A stretch of 64,000 nucleotides of DNA. It comes from an uncultured Cohaesibacter sp. (lineage in GTDB: Bacteria > Pseudomonadota > Alphaproteobacteria > Rhizobiales > Cohaesibacteraceae). Location: contig NZ_OY821667.1 in assembly GCF_963682185.1 (NCBI RefSeq), forward strand, positions 2,356,001 through 2,420,000, read 5' to 3'. The notes under the pieces were generated by a model that was not told the DNA's origin, searched no databases, and was given only the letters and a program-made list of their open reading frames with translations. Numbering within the stretch: the first letter of the stretch is position 1; every line of letters begins with the position of its first letter. Shown here one piece after another: positions 1 through 8,305 of the stretch. Both the position numbers and the translations under genes were made by a program.

Positions 1-35
1 CAGGCACCAAACCGTATCACTCTTATCTACCATGT

Positions 36-1085
36 TCAGCGCGGAAGCACCAACCACAGATCCACATCCAAAATCACAGATGGTCCATAACCGGTCTCGC
101 TTTTTCCCGGATATGCACTGCATGGCTCATCTTTTGTTGCATATAGACGCACCCTCAGCGCCCCGACATCATCGCGCGCTGGTAGCTCTGACTTGTCAAC
201 AATCTCAGACCAGGCAAACACGGTTTCCCCGGCGAACAGGGGTGCGACATGTCGCCCCCCATTGATGGCAGCAATGTGGAAAGCATTGGATAACCCGTTG
301 AAAGACAAAGCGCGGGCAAGCGAGATGACGTGCCCGCCATAAATGAGTCGGCGCCCGAATCGCCCCTCACCCTCAGTAAACTGGTTGAAATGTACTTTTG
401 CCGTATTCTGATAAAGACGAGTCGCCATCTGGTGCTCGGCTTCCTCGACCGTCATCCCATCCACATGGTCGATTCTTTCGCCCACCTCATAGTCATCCCA
501 CTTGTAGGGAGAGCCGGAAAGGTCCGTATCGAAGTTATCGACATCGAGAATGGGCACCGCATCCCCAAGCGCATCGGCGGCCAGAGCGGCCGGCAGTGAA
601 GGCACCGTATCGTGCCCGGTCGGCACGGTGGGATCTTTTTTGCGCACCATCACCCAGCGAACATAATCCAACACCATCTCCCCATGCTGGTTCACCCCGC
701 AGGAGCGCACATAGACAACGCCGGTCTTACCGCTTGAATTTTCCTTTAGGCCAATCACCTCCGACGTTGCCGTCAGGCTATCTCCGGGAAAAACAGGCAC
801 AAGAAACCGACACCCGGCATAGCCAAGATTGGCCACAGCATTGAGGGAAATGTCCGGCACGGTTTTGCCAAAAACAATATGGAAGACCAACAGGTCATCC
901 AGCGGGGCTCTTTCATAACCAATGGCCCGCGCGAAAGCATCAGAGCTCTGCACCGCAAAACGGGAGCCATAAAGCGCAGTATAGAGCGAAGCATCGCCCT
1001 CGGTCACCGTCCGTGGCGTCGCATGCCGAATGACCTGGCCGACTGAAAAATCTTCAAAAAAATTACCAGGATTGGTCTTGCTCAT
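36..1085 (-). CDS. mch: Mesaconyl-CoA hydratase (double MaoC hot-dog protein)
   Basis: The 349-residue protein matches mesaconyl-CoA hydratase, which interconverts mesaconyl-CoA and beta-methylmalyl-CoA in the ethylmalonyl-CoA pathway of acetyl-CoA assimilation. The N-terminus (NPGNFFEDFSVGQVIRHATP) and the stretch YTALYGSRFAVQSSDAFA (residues 35-52) are typical of the family. A second hot-dog half follows, with QNTAKVHFNQ (226-235) and LIYGGHVISLARAL (247-260). The usual length is about 345 residues, so the gene is intact. A GGGGAGGG ribosome site lies just upstream of the ATG. A terminator separates it from the siderophore-interacting gene upstream. The malyl-CoA thioesterase-like gene 2 kb away supports the pathway assignment. 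Confidence 0.88.
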   Translation of the reverse strand: MSKTNPGNFFEDFSVGQVIRHATPRTVTEGDASLYTALYGSRFAVQSSDAFARAIGYERAPLDDLLVFHIVFGKTVPDISLNAVANLGYAGCRFLVPVFPGDSLTATSEVIGLKENSSGKTGVVYVRSCGVNQHGEMVLDYVRWVMVRKKDPTVPTGHDTVPSLPAALAADALGDAVPILDVDNFDTDLSGSPYKWDDYEVGERIDHVDGMTVEEAEHQMATRLYQNTAKVHFNQFTEGEGRFGRRLIYGGHVISLARALSFNGLSNAFHIAAINGGRHVAPLFAGETVFAWSEIVDKSELPARDDVGALRVRLYATKDEPCSAYPGKSETGYGPSVILDVDLWLVLPR

Positions 1086-1185
1086 TATGCCCTCCCCTTA
1101 CACACCACCCGAGCGAAGCGATGGATCGTGCGAGCAATATATTGCACCGCAGCAAAGCTGTCATTTGGAGGAAAGGCGGATAAAC

Positions 1186-1212
1186 AAAAAGGGATGCCGT
1201 CTCCGGCACCCC
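1186..1212 (-). terminator. Intrinsic terminator after the siderophore-interacting gene
   Basis: On the minus strand a 9-bp stem (arms 1204-1212 and 1191-1199, one G-U pair) with a GAGA loop is followed by five T residues (1186-1190). It lies directly after the gene at 1242-2039 and before mch. Confidence 0.85.
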
Positions 1213-1241
1213 TCATATGACCACGCATCAAGAAGCGAAAA

Positions 1242-2039
1242 TCAGGCTGGCTTGACTGGCGCTTCGCCGATGGATTTTTCCGAACTGTCCGCCTGACCAT
1301 ACACCCAGTAGCCTGCAGCCTTCATCCACGGCAGCGGGTGGTTTTTCTCTTCAAGGAAAAAGGTTCGAATCGCCTTGGCAACCCGAGCTTCGGCAGCAAT
1401 CCATATATATGTGCCCTCACCGCAGGAGGCAGTCTTGATGGCATTAAGGAAAGGAGCTGGGCTTGTCGCATCCTTTCCAGAGCGATGAATCCAGTGCATC
1501 GTAAGCTTGGCATCGGTCTGGAAGGACTGCTCATCCTCCACTCCCGGAACGGCAGCAAAGGCTTCAACCTCGACATCAGGACCCATTTCTTCCACCCAGC
1601 GCCCCAGCGCAGGCAAGCCCGTTTCATCGGCGATCAAAACATAGCGCGCAATATCACCCTTGAGAACAGCAGAGCCACGCGGCCCAGCGATCTGCAGATG
1701 GTCTCCCGGTTTTACAGAAAGCGCCCAAGCCGTCGCCGGTCCGGCTTCATGCACAGCAAAATCAATGGTCAGCGTCCGCGCCTCATTATCATAGGCCCGC
1801 GGTGTGTAATCCCGCATTGCCATCATGCCACTGGAATCAGGCACAAACAGCTTTATATGATCATCGGCTGACAGACTGGTAAAATCCGCCAGTTCTTCTC
1901 CGATCAGGGTGACCCGGATCATCGAGGGCGTCAGCCGCTCGACCGTCTTCACTTCCAGATCCCGCCTTTTCAGCTCATGGCGCACGCGTTCAAGGGTCGG
2001 GGCATTGCTGTTTTCAGAAGTCATACTGTCATCACTCAA
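1242..2039 (-). CDS. Siderophore-interacting protein, FAD/NAD(P)H ferric reductase type
   Basis: The 265-residue protein belongs to the ViuB/SIP flavoprotein family, which reduces ferric siderophores in the cytoplasm to release iron. An FAD-binding barrel comes first, with the signature RDYTPR (76-81), GPATAW (100-105) and AGPRGS (118-123). An NAD(P)H-binding half follows, with ADETGLPALGRW (137-148) and a C-terminal YWVYGQAD close to the usual YWRRG motif. It is a single-gene unit ending in a clear terminator and is divergent from the acetyltransferase at 2181. Iron control is plausible for the family, but I did not recognise an Irr, RirA or Fur site with certainty. Confidence 0.85.
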   Translation of the reverse strand: MSDDSMTSENSNAPTLERVRHELKRRDLEVKTVERLTPSMIRVTLIGEELADFTSLSADDHIKLFVPDSSGMMAMRDYTPRAYDNEARTLTIDFAVHEAGPATAWALSVKPGDHLQIAGPRGSAVLKGDIARYVLIADETGLPALGRWVEEMGPDVEVEAFAAVPGVEDEQSFQTDAKLTMHWIHRSGKDATSPAPFLNAIKTASCGEGTYIWIAAEARVAKAIRTFFLEEKNHPLPWMKAAGYWVYGQADSSEKSIGEAPVKPA

Positions 2040-2180
2040 ACTGTTTTTGAAATATCTAAACCATATCGGAAGGAATCAAATGAATTCAAGAGTTTTTAAC
2101 TCAACTTTTTGCATCTCCCTATAGAAAAGCCCTTCTGTGTACACCCCTCGCCATATCAATCAGCCTGCGTATTTTCTACT

Positions 2181-2786
2181 ATGCATAAAGACCAGACGAA
2201 TCAGCCTCCTCCAAGAGCCCATGATCAACCTATCAGCAAAGATCCCAGCATGACCCTATCCAAGACACAGTCAAGGACCACCCCCTCGGATACCAACTCC
2301 ACAGCCAGGGTGCATCTCGAGCCTTTTGCCGAGGCCGATTTCCAGAGTTGGTTTGATCATTGCACTGAAGAATATGCCAAGGACAAGCAGAAGACCTTTG
2401 GTTGCACACCGGAAGCGGCCCGAGCCTTTGCCCAATCGAGCATGCAGAGCGCCCTTGCCGATGGCTTGCAGACCACGGACAACCATCTATTCAAGATAAA
2501 AGACGAAAAGGGTAACAAAATCGGCGCAATCTGGATTGCGGTGCAAACCCAATTCAATCAGAAGAGCGCCTTCATTTACGACATCGAGATTGAGGGTAAT
2601 GAGCGCGGCAAAGGATATGGGCGCGCTGCGATGCTGGCTCTTGAGGCGGAAGTTGCCAAAATGGGCCTCCCCTCTATCGGCTTGCATGTCTTTGCCTTCA
2701 ACGAGCGAGCCTTTGCCCTTTATCAATCCCTCGGCTTTGAAGTCACCGATTATACGATGCGCAAACAAATACAGCCCCAAAAATGA
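2181..2786 (+). CDS. GNAT family N-acetyltransferase
   Basis: A GNAT-fold acetyltransferase of about 201 residues; the substrate is unknown. The acetyl-CoA binding motif appears as ERGKGYGRAAM, preceded by the strand IYDIEIEGNE and followed by GLHVFAFNERAFALYQSLGFE, the classical C-terminal GNAT pattern. The domain begins around the segment VHLEPFAEADFQSWF, so the first 50 or so residues are an unstructured Pro/Thr/Ser-rich leader. The true start could be the ATG at 2250, because neither ATG has a good ribosome site; a TTG at 2109 is less likely. It is divergent from the siderophore-interacting gene and probably monocistronic. Confidence 0.8.
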   Translation: MHKDQTNQPPPRAHDQPISKDPSMTLSKTQSRTTPSDTNSTARVHLEPFAEADFQSWFDHCTEEYAKDKQKTFGCTPEAARAFAQSSMQSALADGLQTTDNHLFKIKDEKGNKIGAIWIAVQTQFNQKSAFIYDIEIEGNERGKGYGRAAMLALEAEVAKMGLPSIGLHVFAFNERAFALYQSLGFEVTDYTMRKQIQPQK

Positions 2787-2838
2787 GGCTGTTCACTTCA
2801 CTCTTTGGTCAGATGAGCGCCGTTGAAACGCAATCTGA

Positions 2839-3057
2839 TTATAGCTCACCCAGAACCACGTCCCGGCTATACTCAAACGGCTCGACAAGCTTGGTTACCG
2901 CCTGCCCACATTTCATCACCCGTGCTTCGGCATCATAGGCGTAGCTGGGAGAGCCATGCAGCTCCCACCCCTTGGAGAGGGCCTCGGTGACCCGGTGACA
3001 AAAGTTGGCGTCATCCACGCCTGTGAGAAACCGGTATACTCTTTGTTTTTCGTTCAT
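2839..3057 (-). CDS. DUF1737 small protein
   Basis: This 72-residue protein carries the DUF1737 pattern: YRFLTGVDDANFCHRVTEAL, then GWELHGSPSYAYD, then a CGQAVTKLV segment. The function of the family is unknown. Its ATG lies two bases beyond the stop codon of the malyl-CoA thioesterase-like gene, so the two are almost certainly cotranscribed and probably translationally coupled. That ties the protein to CoA-ester metabolism by context only. It has no signal peptide or membrane segment. Confidence 0.8.
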   Translation of the reverse strand: MNEKQRVYRFLTGVDDANFCHRVTEALSKGWELHGSPSYAYDAEARVMKCGQAVTKLVEPFEYSRDVVLGEL

Positions 3058-3059
3058 GA

Positions 3060-3947
3060 CTATTCCTCATCCCGAGCTGCAATAGCTTCGGCAATATCCA
3101 CCAGACGACGGGCCATTTCAGCGTGCAGCCGCTCGACCATTTTACCATCAATCGTCATGACATTTTTTGACTGATTCTCCGGCGCATCGAAAGCCTCGAT
3201 CACCTTTCGCCCCCATGCTACAGCCTCTGCATCTGGCGAGAAGATACGGTTGCAGTCGGCAATCTGTTTGGGGTGAATCAGCGTCTTGCCATCCATGCCC
3301 ATTTCCACGCCCTGCTCGCACTCGGCAACGAACCCATCCAGATCGTTGAAATTGTTGAAAACCCCATCAATGATATCCAGATCAAAGCTTCTGGCTGCGG
3401 CCTGACAATTCATCAGCCAGCCATAAACCGGGGCCCGTCCGGGCACCATTGCAACGCGTGTTTCCTTGACCAAGTCATTGGTTCCCAAGACAAAACAACT
3501 CAAGCGGCGACCATGATATTCTTTTGTCGCCTCGGCAATTTCCAGCGCCCGCAACATCCCTTGCGGGGTCTCCATCATGGCCCAGATCTTGATATCCTGA
3601 TCGGCGCCCGCATCATTCATCTTGCGCCCCACCGTATAGACGTCTTCGGCACAATTGACCTTGGGCACAAGGATCGCATCCGGCTTGGCTTCGATAGCAG
3701 CGACCAGATCATCCGGCCCCCATTGGGTCTCCAGACCATTGATGCGGATCACCACTTCGCGATGCCCGAAGCCCCCTGCCTTGACAGCTTCGGCAACCTG
3801 GGTCCGGGCCACTTCCTTCATGTCAATCGCAACGGCATCTTCCAGATCCAGAAGCAGCACATCCACATCAAGGCTGCGGGCTTTTTCAAGAGCACGGGCA
3901 TTGGATCCGGGCATGTAAAGAGCTGTTCGGCGCGGACTGAAAGACAT
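3060..3947 (-). CDS. mcl2: CitE-like CoA-ester enzyme, probable (3S)-malyl-CoA thioesterase
   Basis: The 295-residue TIM-barrel protein belongs to the HpcH/HpaI-CitE family. Motifs are YMPGSNARALEKA (11-23), LDLEDAV (33-39), RINGLETQWGPDD (68-80), VPKV (94-97), METPQG with the metal-binding Glu126, LGTNDLVKE, and DGKTLIHPKQ. The wording resembles Rhodobacter Mcl2, the (3S)-malyl-CoA thioesterase, more than the Mcl1 lyase, and the length is right for Mcl2. It would hydrolyse malyl-CoA to malate in the ethylmalonyl-CoA pathway, consistent with mch nearby. A GGAG site precedes the ATG. Activity as a lyase cannot be excluded from sequence alone. Confidence 0.78.
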   Translation of the reverse strand: MSFSPRRTALYMPGSNARALEKARSLDVDVLLLDLEDAVAIDMKEVARTQVAEAVKAGGFGHREVVIRINGLETQWGPDDLVAAIEAKPDAILVPKVNCAEDVYTVGRKMNDAGADQDIKIWAMMETPQGMLRALEIAEATKEYHGRRLSCFVLGTNDLVKETRVAMVPGRAPVYGWLMNCQAAARSFDLDIIDGVFNNFNDLDGFVAECEQGVEMGMDGKTLIHPKQIADCNRIFSPDAEAVAWGRKVIEAFDAPENQSKNVMTIDGKMVERLHAEMARRLVDIAEAIAARDEE

Positions 3948-4022
3948 TGAAATTTCTCCGATCTTTGAGGCAATATGCTGGCGCGCGACAACTTAAAACA
4001 CAAACGCGCGCCTAGCCATCCC

Positions 4023-4052
4023 CTTCCTTAGGCCAACCTCCCTTTAAGGAAG
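4023..4052. promoter_or_regulatory. Inverted repeat in the divergent mcl2 / FAD oxidoreductase promoter region
   Basis: CTTCCTTA (4023-4030) and its exact complement TAAGGAAG (4045-4052) lie 14 bases apart, 25 bases upstream of the FAD oxidoreductase start. It could be an operator or a 5' UTR hairpin; no family is recognised. Confidence 0.25.
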
Positions 4053-4076
4053 ACAAGAAGAAAAACGGAACAGCAA

Positions 4077-5243
4077 ATGAAACAGGCAGATCTCGTCATT
4101 ATTGGTGGCGCAATCATGGGGGCTTCAGTGGCCTATTTCCTGAAAAAGGATCTCGGCTTCGAAGGCTCTGTCATTGTGGTCGAAAAGGACCCCACCTATG
4201 CCAACAGCTCAACCACACTTTCGGCGGCATCGATTCGCCAGCAATTCTCCACTCCGGAAAATATAGCCCTGTCCCAATATGGGCTACAGTTTTTCTCAGA
4301 GCTGAAAGACCGTTTCGGTCCAGATGCAGATATCGCTTATCAGGAAGGTGGCTATCTCATTCTGGCATCGGAGGCAGGCCTACCGATCCTTCAGAACAAC
4401 TACAAGACTCAGATCGAATGCGGCGCGGACATCGAGCTGATGTCGCCGGACGAGATGAAGAAGACCTTCCCATGGCTCAATGTCGAAGATCTCGCAGCCG
4501 GGGCCTACGGACGGTCCGGTGAGGGCTGGTTCGACGCACACATGTTCCTTGACCTCGTTCGCAAGGGAGCCATTGCAGCTGGTGCCGAATTCATCAAGGG
4601 CACCGTCGTTGCCATGGAAAAACAGGGCAACAAGGTAACCTCGGTCAAACTGGACAATGGTGACACCATCGGCTGCGGAGCCGTGGTGAACTGTGCTGGC
4701 GCCAACGCTGGCAAGGTTGCCGCGATGCTCGACATTCCTTTGCCGATCGAGCCACGCAAGCGCACCATCTTTGTCATCGACAACAAGAAGCCGCATCCGA
4801 ACATGCCATTGATCACGGACACCTCCGGCGTCTATGTCCGTCCGGAAGGGGAATTCTTCATTTCCGGCTGCCCTCCAATCGATGACCCGGCTGCCGAATA
4901 TGAAGACCATGATCCGCATTACGATCTGTTTGACGAAGTCATCTGGCCTGCTCTCTACAACCGCATGCCCGGCTTTGACGCCATCAAGATGACCAACGCC
5001 TGGGCCGGTCATTACGAATATTGCACCCTCGATCAGAATGCCTTCATCGGCGCGCATCCGGAGATCACCAACTTCTATATCAACGCCGGATATTCCGGTC
5101 ACGGGCTGCAACATGGCCCCGGAGCTGGTCGTGGCATTGGAGAACTGTTCCTTTTTGGCGAATATCGCTCGCTTGATCTCTCTATTTTCGGTTATGAAAG
5201 GATCGCGAATAACAAACCCGTCAGAGAATTCAACATCATCTGA
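4077..5243 (+). CDS. FAD-dependent oxidoreductase, DadA/FOXRED1-like
   Basis: The 388-residue flavoprotein of the glycine/D-amino-acid oxidase (DAO) family starts with the Rossmann FAD motif VIIGGAIMGASVAYFL. It then shows EKDPTYANSSTTLSAASIRQQFS, the pattern of the FOXRED1 branch. The C-terminal part has YINAGYSGHGLQHGPGAGR, the usual DAO flavin-contact segment. Members oxidise secondary or N-methylated amines or D-amino acids; the substrate here cannot be read from sequence. No signal peptide is seen, so it is cytoplasmic. The pyridoxal kinase gene follows after 24 bases in the same direction and is probably in the same operon. Confidence 0.85.
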   Translation: MKQADLVIIGGAIMGASVAYFLKKDLGFEGSVIVVEKDPTYANSSTTLSAASIRQQFSTPENIALSQYGLQFFSELKDRFGPDADIAYQEGGYLILASEAGLPILQNNYKTQIECGADIELMSPDEMKKTFPWLNVEDLAAGAYGRSGEGWFDAHMFLDLVRKGAIAAGAEFIKGTVVAMEKQGNKVTSVKLDNGDTIGCGAVVNCAGANAGKVAAMLDIPLPIEPRKRTIFVIDNKKPHPNMPLITDTSGVYVRPEGEFFISGCPPIDDPAAEYEDHDPHYDLFDEVIWPALYNRMPGFDAIKMTNAWAGHYEYCTLDQNAFIGAHPEITNFYINAGYSGHGLQHGPGAGRGIGELFLFGEYRSLDLSIFGYERIANNKPVREFNII

Positions 5244-5267
5244 CGCAAACGACAAAGAGATGATCGC

Positions 5268-6236
5268 ATGACCGACCTGATGGCCCAAACCGGCAATCCC
5301 AATGTGCGCAACGCCCCGTTTGTGGCAAAACCGATCATCGTCATTTCATCTCATGTCATGGCTGGCGCGGTGGGCAACCGCGCCGCAGCCTTCACGCTGG
5401 AGCGTCTGGGGTTCCCGGTCTGGGAAGTCCCGACGGTCATTCTTCCCTGGCATCCGGGCCACGGCCCGGGCACGGTTCAGAAGATGGATCCGGATCTTTT
5501 TGCCAAGAGCCTTGAAGATCTGTCCCGTCATCCCGATTTTGCCTCGGTCAGCGCCATCTATTCTGGCTATTTGGGGTCACTCGAACAGGTCGCAGCCATT
5601 GCCACGCTTGTTGACAAATACAAACAGGCCAATCCGGAAGGCCTCTATTTCTGCGATCCTGTGGTCGGCGACAAGGGAGGCCTCTATATGGCCGAGCCGA
5701 TCGCCGTTGCCATCCGCGATGAGCTGATCCCGCGTGCGGACATCATTTCGCCCAACCGCTTCGAGCTTAACTGGCTCACCGGCTCTGCCGAAGAAAACAA
5801 TATCGGCCTCATCGAACAGGCCAAAAAGCTGGAACGCAAGACCACGCTGATCACCAGTGCCTTTGCCCTGATGCGTAACTCCATCGCCAACCTGCTCATT
5901 CAAAAAGGCACCGCCGACAAACAACCGTTGCCGATCATGTGCGAACATCCCGCCATTCCCAATCCGCAGAATGGCACAGGCGACATGATGGCCTCCCTGT
6001 TTCTGGGCCACAAACTGGCTGGCGCGTCCGATGAAATGGCGCTCAAGAAAGCCTCAAGCGGCGTCTTGGAAGTTGTCACCCGTTCGGCCAATCTGGGCTA
6101 CAGGGATTTGGAAGTTGCCCGTTTTGCCGACCGCTTCCACTCTCCCATGGCTATGGTCAACATGCGCCAGATCGGAGCAGGTCCCAAACTGACGGCGGTC
6201 AGACGCGCGCCCAAAAAGCCGCAGCCGCTGGACTGA
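5268..6236 (+). CDS. pdxY: Pyridoxal kinase
   Basis: The 322-residue ribokinase-fold kinase phosphorylates pyridoxal to PLP in the salvage pathway. Features are the N-terminal VIVISSHVMAGAVGNRAA-type segment (pyridoxal kinases have S-HV-GNRAA), IYSGYLGS, FCDPVVGDKG, ADIISPNRFELNWLTG, and the anion-hole/catalytic NGTGDMMASLFLG. It is about 35 residues longer than Escherichia coli PdxY because of an N-terminal extension and a basic C-terminal tail rich in Lys, Arg and Pro. It follows the FAD oxidoreductase closely, which suggests a shared role in amine or amino-acid breakdown, an inference from context. Confidence 0.88.
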   Translation: MTDLMAQTGNPNVRNAPFVAKPIIVISSHVMAGAVGNRAAAFTLERLGFPVWEVPTVILPWHPGHGPGTVQKMDPDLFAKSLEDLSRHPDFASVSAIYSGYLGSLEQVAAIATLVDKYKQANPEGLYFCDPVVGDKGGLYMAEPIAVAIRDELIPRADIISPNRFELNWLTGSAEENNIGLIEQAKKLERKTTLITSAFALMRNSIANLLIQKGTADKQPLPIMCEHPAIPNPQNGTGDMMASLFLGHKLAGASDEMALKKASSGVLEVVTRSANLGYRDLEVARFADRFHSPMAMVNMRQIGAGPKLTAVRRAPKKPQPLD

Positions 6237-6377
6237 TGTGGGCTTTTCCCCTTATTTTCCGCATAGCCGCTTTGACAGATCAAAAAAATCGCGCAGACTT
6301 GCGCAACAACTCTTGATTTTTTATGCGTCCGGCGCGAGATGTCATACGGAAAAACCAGTATGCGATGAAAAGAGGAT

Positions 6378-7025
6378 ATGATGGCCCAGTTACCTGACCG
6401 CTTGCTCGAAGGCTATGCCGAGTTCAAAAAGGGGCGTTTCCCCACAGAACAGGGGCGGTATGAAAAACTGGCCGAAAAAGGCCAGAGCCCGAACATCATG
6501 CTCGTTGGTTGTTGCGACAGCCGTGCAGCACCGGAAATCATCTTCGATTCAGGGCCGGGTGAAATCTTCGTCATGCGCAACGTGGCCAACATCGTGCCGC
6601 ACAAATCCTCTCAGGATGATGGCATCCACGGCACCACGGCAGCGCTGGAATTCGCCGTCAACGGCCTCAATGTCGAGCATATCGTCATCATGGGCCATGG
6701 GCGCTGTGGTGGCGTGAAAAGCTATATTTCCGCAGGCGATTCCGAACCCCTGTCAGAAAGCAACTATATCGGCAAATGGTCTGGCCAGCTGCAGGCTGCC
6801 GACAACCCGATCCGCTACAAGGCGCTCAATCGCCCCGATCTGGATCATGGCGGACTGCTGGAACGCTCTTCGATCATCCATTCGCTGGAAAATCTCTACT
6901 CCTACGATTTCGTCAAAACCCGCGTGCAGGAAGGCAAACTGGCCCTTCATGGCGCCTGGTTCGACATCTCGACCGGCGAACTGGAATATTATGAGGAAGA
7001 ACAGGGCACCTTCCTGAAGGTCTAA
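6378..7025 (+). CDS. Beta-carbonic anhydrase
   Basis: The 215-residue beta-class carbonic anhydrase interconverts CO2 and bicarbonate in the cytoplasm. Zinc ligands and the catalytic dyad are visible: Cys45 with Asp47 and Arg49 in CCDSR, then His107 and Cys110 in MGHGRCGG. An AGAGGA ribosome site precedes two tandem ATG codons; the second (6381) may be the real start. The gene is separated from pdxY by 141 bases and converges on asd with a shared terminator. In the interval, AAAAAATC/GATTTTTT arms enclose a smaller GCGCA/TGCGC hairpin, which may terminate the pdxY unit. Confidence 0.9.
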   Translation: MMAQLPDRLLEGYAEFKKGRFPTEQGRYEKLAEKGQSPNIMLVGCCDSRAAPEIIFDSGPGEIFVMRNVANIVPHKSSQDDGIHGTTAALEFAVNGLNVEHIVIMGHGRCGGVKSYISAGDSEPLSESNYIGKWSGQLQAADNPIRYKALNRPDLDHGGLLERSSIIHSLENLYSYDFVKTRVQEGKLALHGAWFDISTGELEYYEEEQGTFLKV

Positions 7026-7060
7026 ACCCTTCCCTTCTTAATAAGACGTCTCAATCAAAA

Positions 7061-7090
7061 AAACCGGCCTGGTGCGAACCAGACCGGTTT
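7061..7090. terminator. Bidirectional terminator between carbonic anhydrase and asd
   Basis: A 13-bp stem with one mismatch (arms 7061-7073 and 7078-7090, loop gcga) has A residues on one side and T residues on the other, so it can serve both convergent genes. Confidence 0.88.
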
Positions 7091-7124
7091 TTCAAATTGA
7101 CGCATCACGCACGAGAAGAGTAAT

Positions 7125-8168
7125 TTAAGCTTCAGCGCGCGGCTTGACCAGACCGCGATTGATCAGGGCTTCGGCGATCTGAACGGTGTTCAGAGCTGCG
7201 CCTTTACGCAGGTTATCGGAAACAACCCAGATGTTGAGGCCGTTATCAACGGTCGAATCTTCGCGAATACGGGAGATATAGGTCGCATCTTCACCAGCCG
7301 CTTCAACCGGGGTGATGTAGCCACCGTCTTCGCGTTTGTCGACAACCAGACAACCCGGAGCTTCACGCAGGATATCGCGGGCTTCATCAGCGGAAATCGG
7401 CTGTTCGAACTCGAGGTTCACAGCTTCACCGTGAGAAACAAAAACCGGAACGCGCACGGCGGTGCAGGTCACCTTGATTTTCGGATCGAGCATTTTCTTG
7501 GTTTCGGCCACAACCTTCCATTCTTCCTTGGTGGAGCCGTCATCCATGAATTTGTCAATATGTGGGATCACGTTATAGGCAATGCGCTTGGTGAATTTGT
7601 TCACTTCGATCGGATCGGAAACAAACACCGCGCGGGTCTGGGTGAAAAGCTCATCCATGGCTTCCTTGCCAGCGCCAGAAACAGACTGATAGGTGGAAAC
7701 AACGACGCGCTTGATGGTTGCCTTGTCATGCAGGGGCTTCAAAGCAACCAGCAACTGAGCCGTTGAGCAGTTCGGGTTGGCGATGATGTTGATGCGATCT
7801 TTTTTCTTGATCCAATCTTCCAGCACATGAGCGTTCACTTCCGGCACGATCAGCGGAATACGCTCGTCATAACGCCACTGGGAGCTGTTATCGATCACGA
7901 TGCAGCCCTGTGCCGCGATCTTTGGTGCCCACTCGGCAGAAAGGCTGCCGCCAGCTGACATAAGACAGAAATCAGTGTCGGAGAAATCATAGTGATCCAG
8001 CACCTGACATTTCAGATTTTTGTCGCCAAAGGACACGTCCTTGCCCTTGGAGCGGCTGGAGGCCAATGCGACAACTTCATCAGCGGGAAAACCACGCTCG
8101 GCAAGAATGTCGAGCATTTCACGACCCACATTGCCCGTAGCCCCGACAACTGCAACTTTATAACCCAT
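7125..8168 (-). CDS. asd: Aspartate-semialdehyde dehydrogenase
   Basis: The 347-residue enzyme reduces aspartyl phosphate to aspartate semialdehyde, the branch-point precursor of lysine/diaminopimelate, threonine and methionine. The NADP motif GATGNVG lies at 9-15 and the catalytic cysteine is Cys134 in NPNCSTAQ. I chose the ATG at 8168 because GGAG sits ten bases upstream and the protein then starts MGYKVAVVGATG; an in-frame start at 8192 would add eight basic residues. A threonine-rich leader peptide and foldable RNA precede the gene, suggesting attenuation by threonine supply. Confidence 0.93.
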   Translation of the reverse strand: MGYKVAVVGATGNVGREMLDILAERGFPADEVVALASSRSKGKDVSFGDKNLKCQVLDHYDFSDTDFCLMSAGGSLSAEWAPKIAAQGCIVIDNSSQWRYDERIPLIVPEVNAHVLEDWIKKKDRINIIANPNCSTAQLLVALKPLHDKATIKRVVVSTYQSVSGAGKEAMDELFTQTRAVFVSDPIEVNKFTKRIAYNVIPHIDKFMDDGSTKEEWKVVAETKKMLDPKIKVTCTAVRVPVFVSHGEAVNLEFEQPISADEARDILREAPGCLVVDKREDGGYITPVEAAGEDATYISRIREDSTVDNGLNIWVVSDNLRKGAALNTVQIAEALINRGLVKPRAEA

Positions 8169-8201
8169 TTTCAATGATCTCCTGATCCGCAAGCTCCCCC
8201 T

Positions 8202-8305
8202 AAGGTTTCCGCTCTGCCCTGTGCTTTCGCTGATTGGCAGGCGGTTTCGCTCCCCTCACATCCCTGGGGGAAGCCGAAGCAGGGAGCGAGAGGGGCCTAA
8301 ACCTT
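8202..8305 (-). promoter_or_regulatory. Candidate threonine attenuator RNA in the asd leader
   Basis: Between the leader peptide and the asd ribosome site the minus-strand transcript can form competing pairings. AAGGTTT at the end of the leader ORF (8299-8305) is complementary to AAACCTT (8202-8208). The segment just after the leader stop (8282-8295) pairs with 8247-8257. A 9-bp stem with one bulged base joins 8236-8244 to 8209-8218, just above asd. A ribosome stalled on the threonine codons would cover the first arm. No clear U-tract follows any stem, so the switch may act on ribosome access or Rho rather than by intrinsic termination. That is inference. Confidence 0.55.

Noticed and set aside
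2090-2102. GAGTT-TTT-AACTC inverted repeat between the siderophore-interacting gene and the acetyltransferase, considered as an iron-regulator box
   Set aside because: It is short and does not match a Fur, Irr or RirA consensus that I know.
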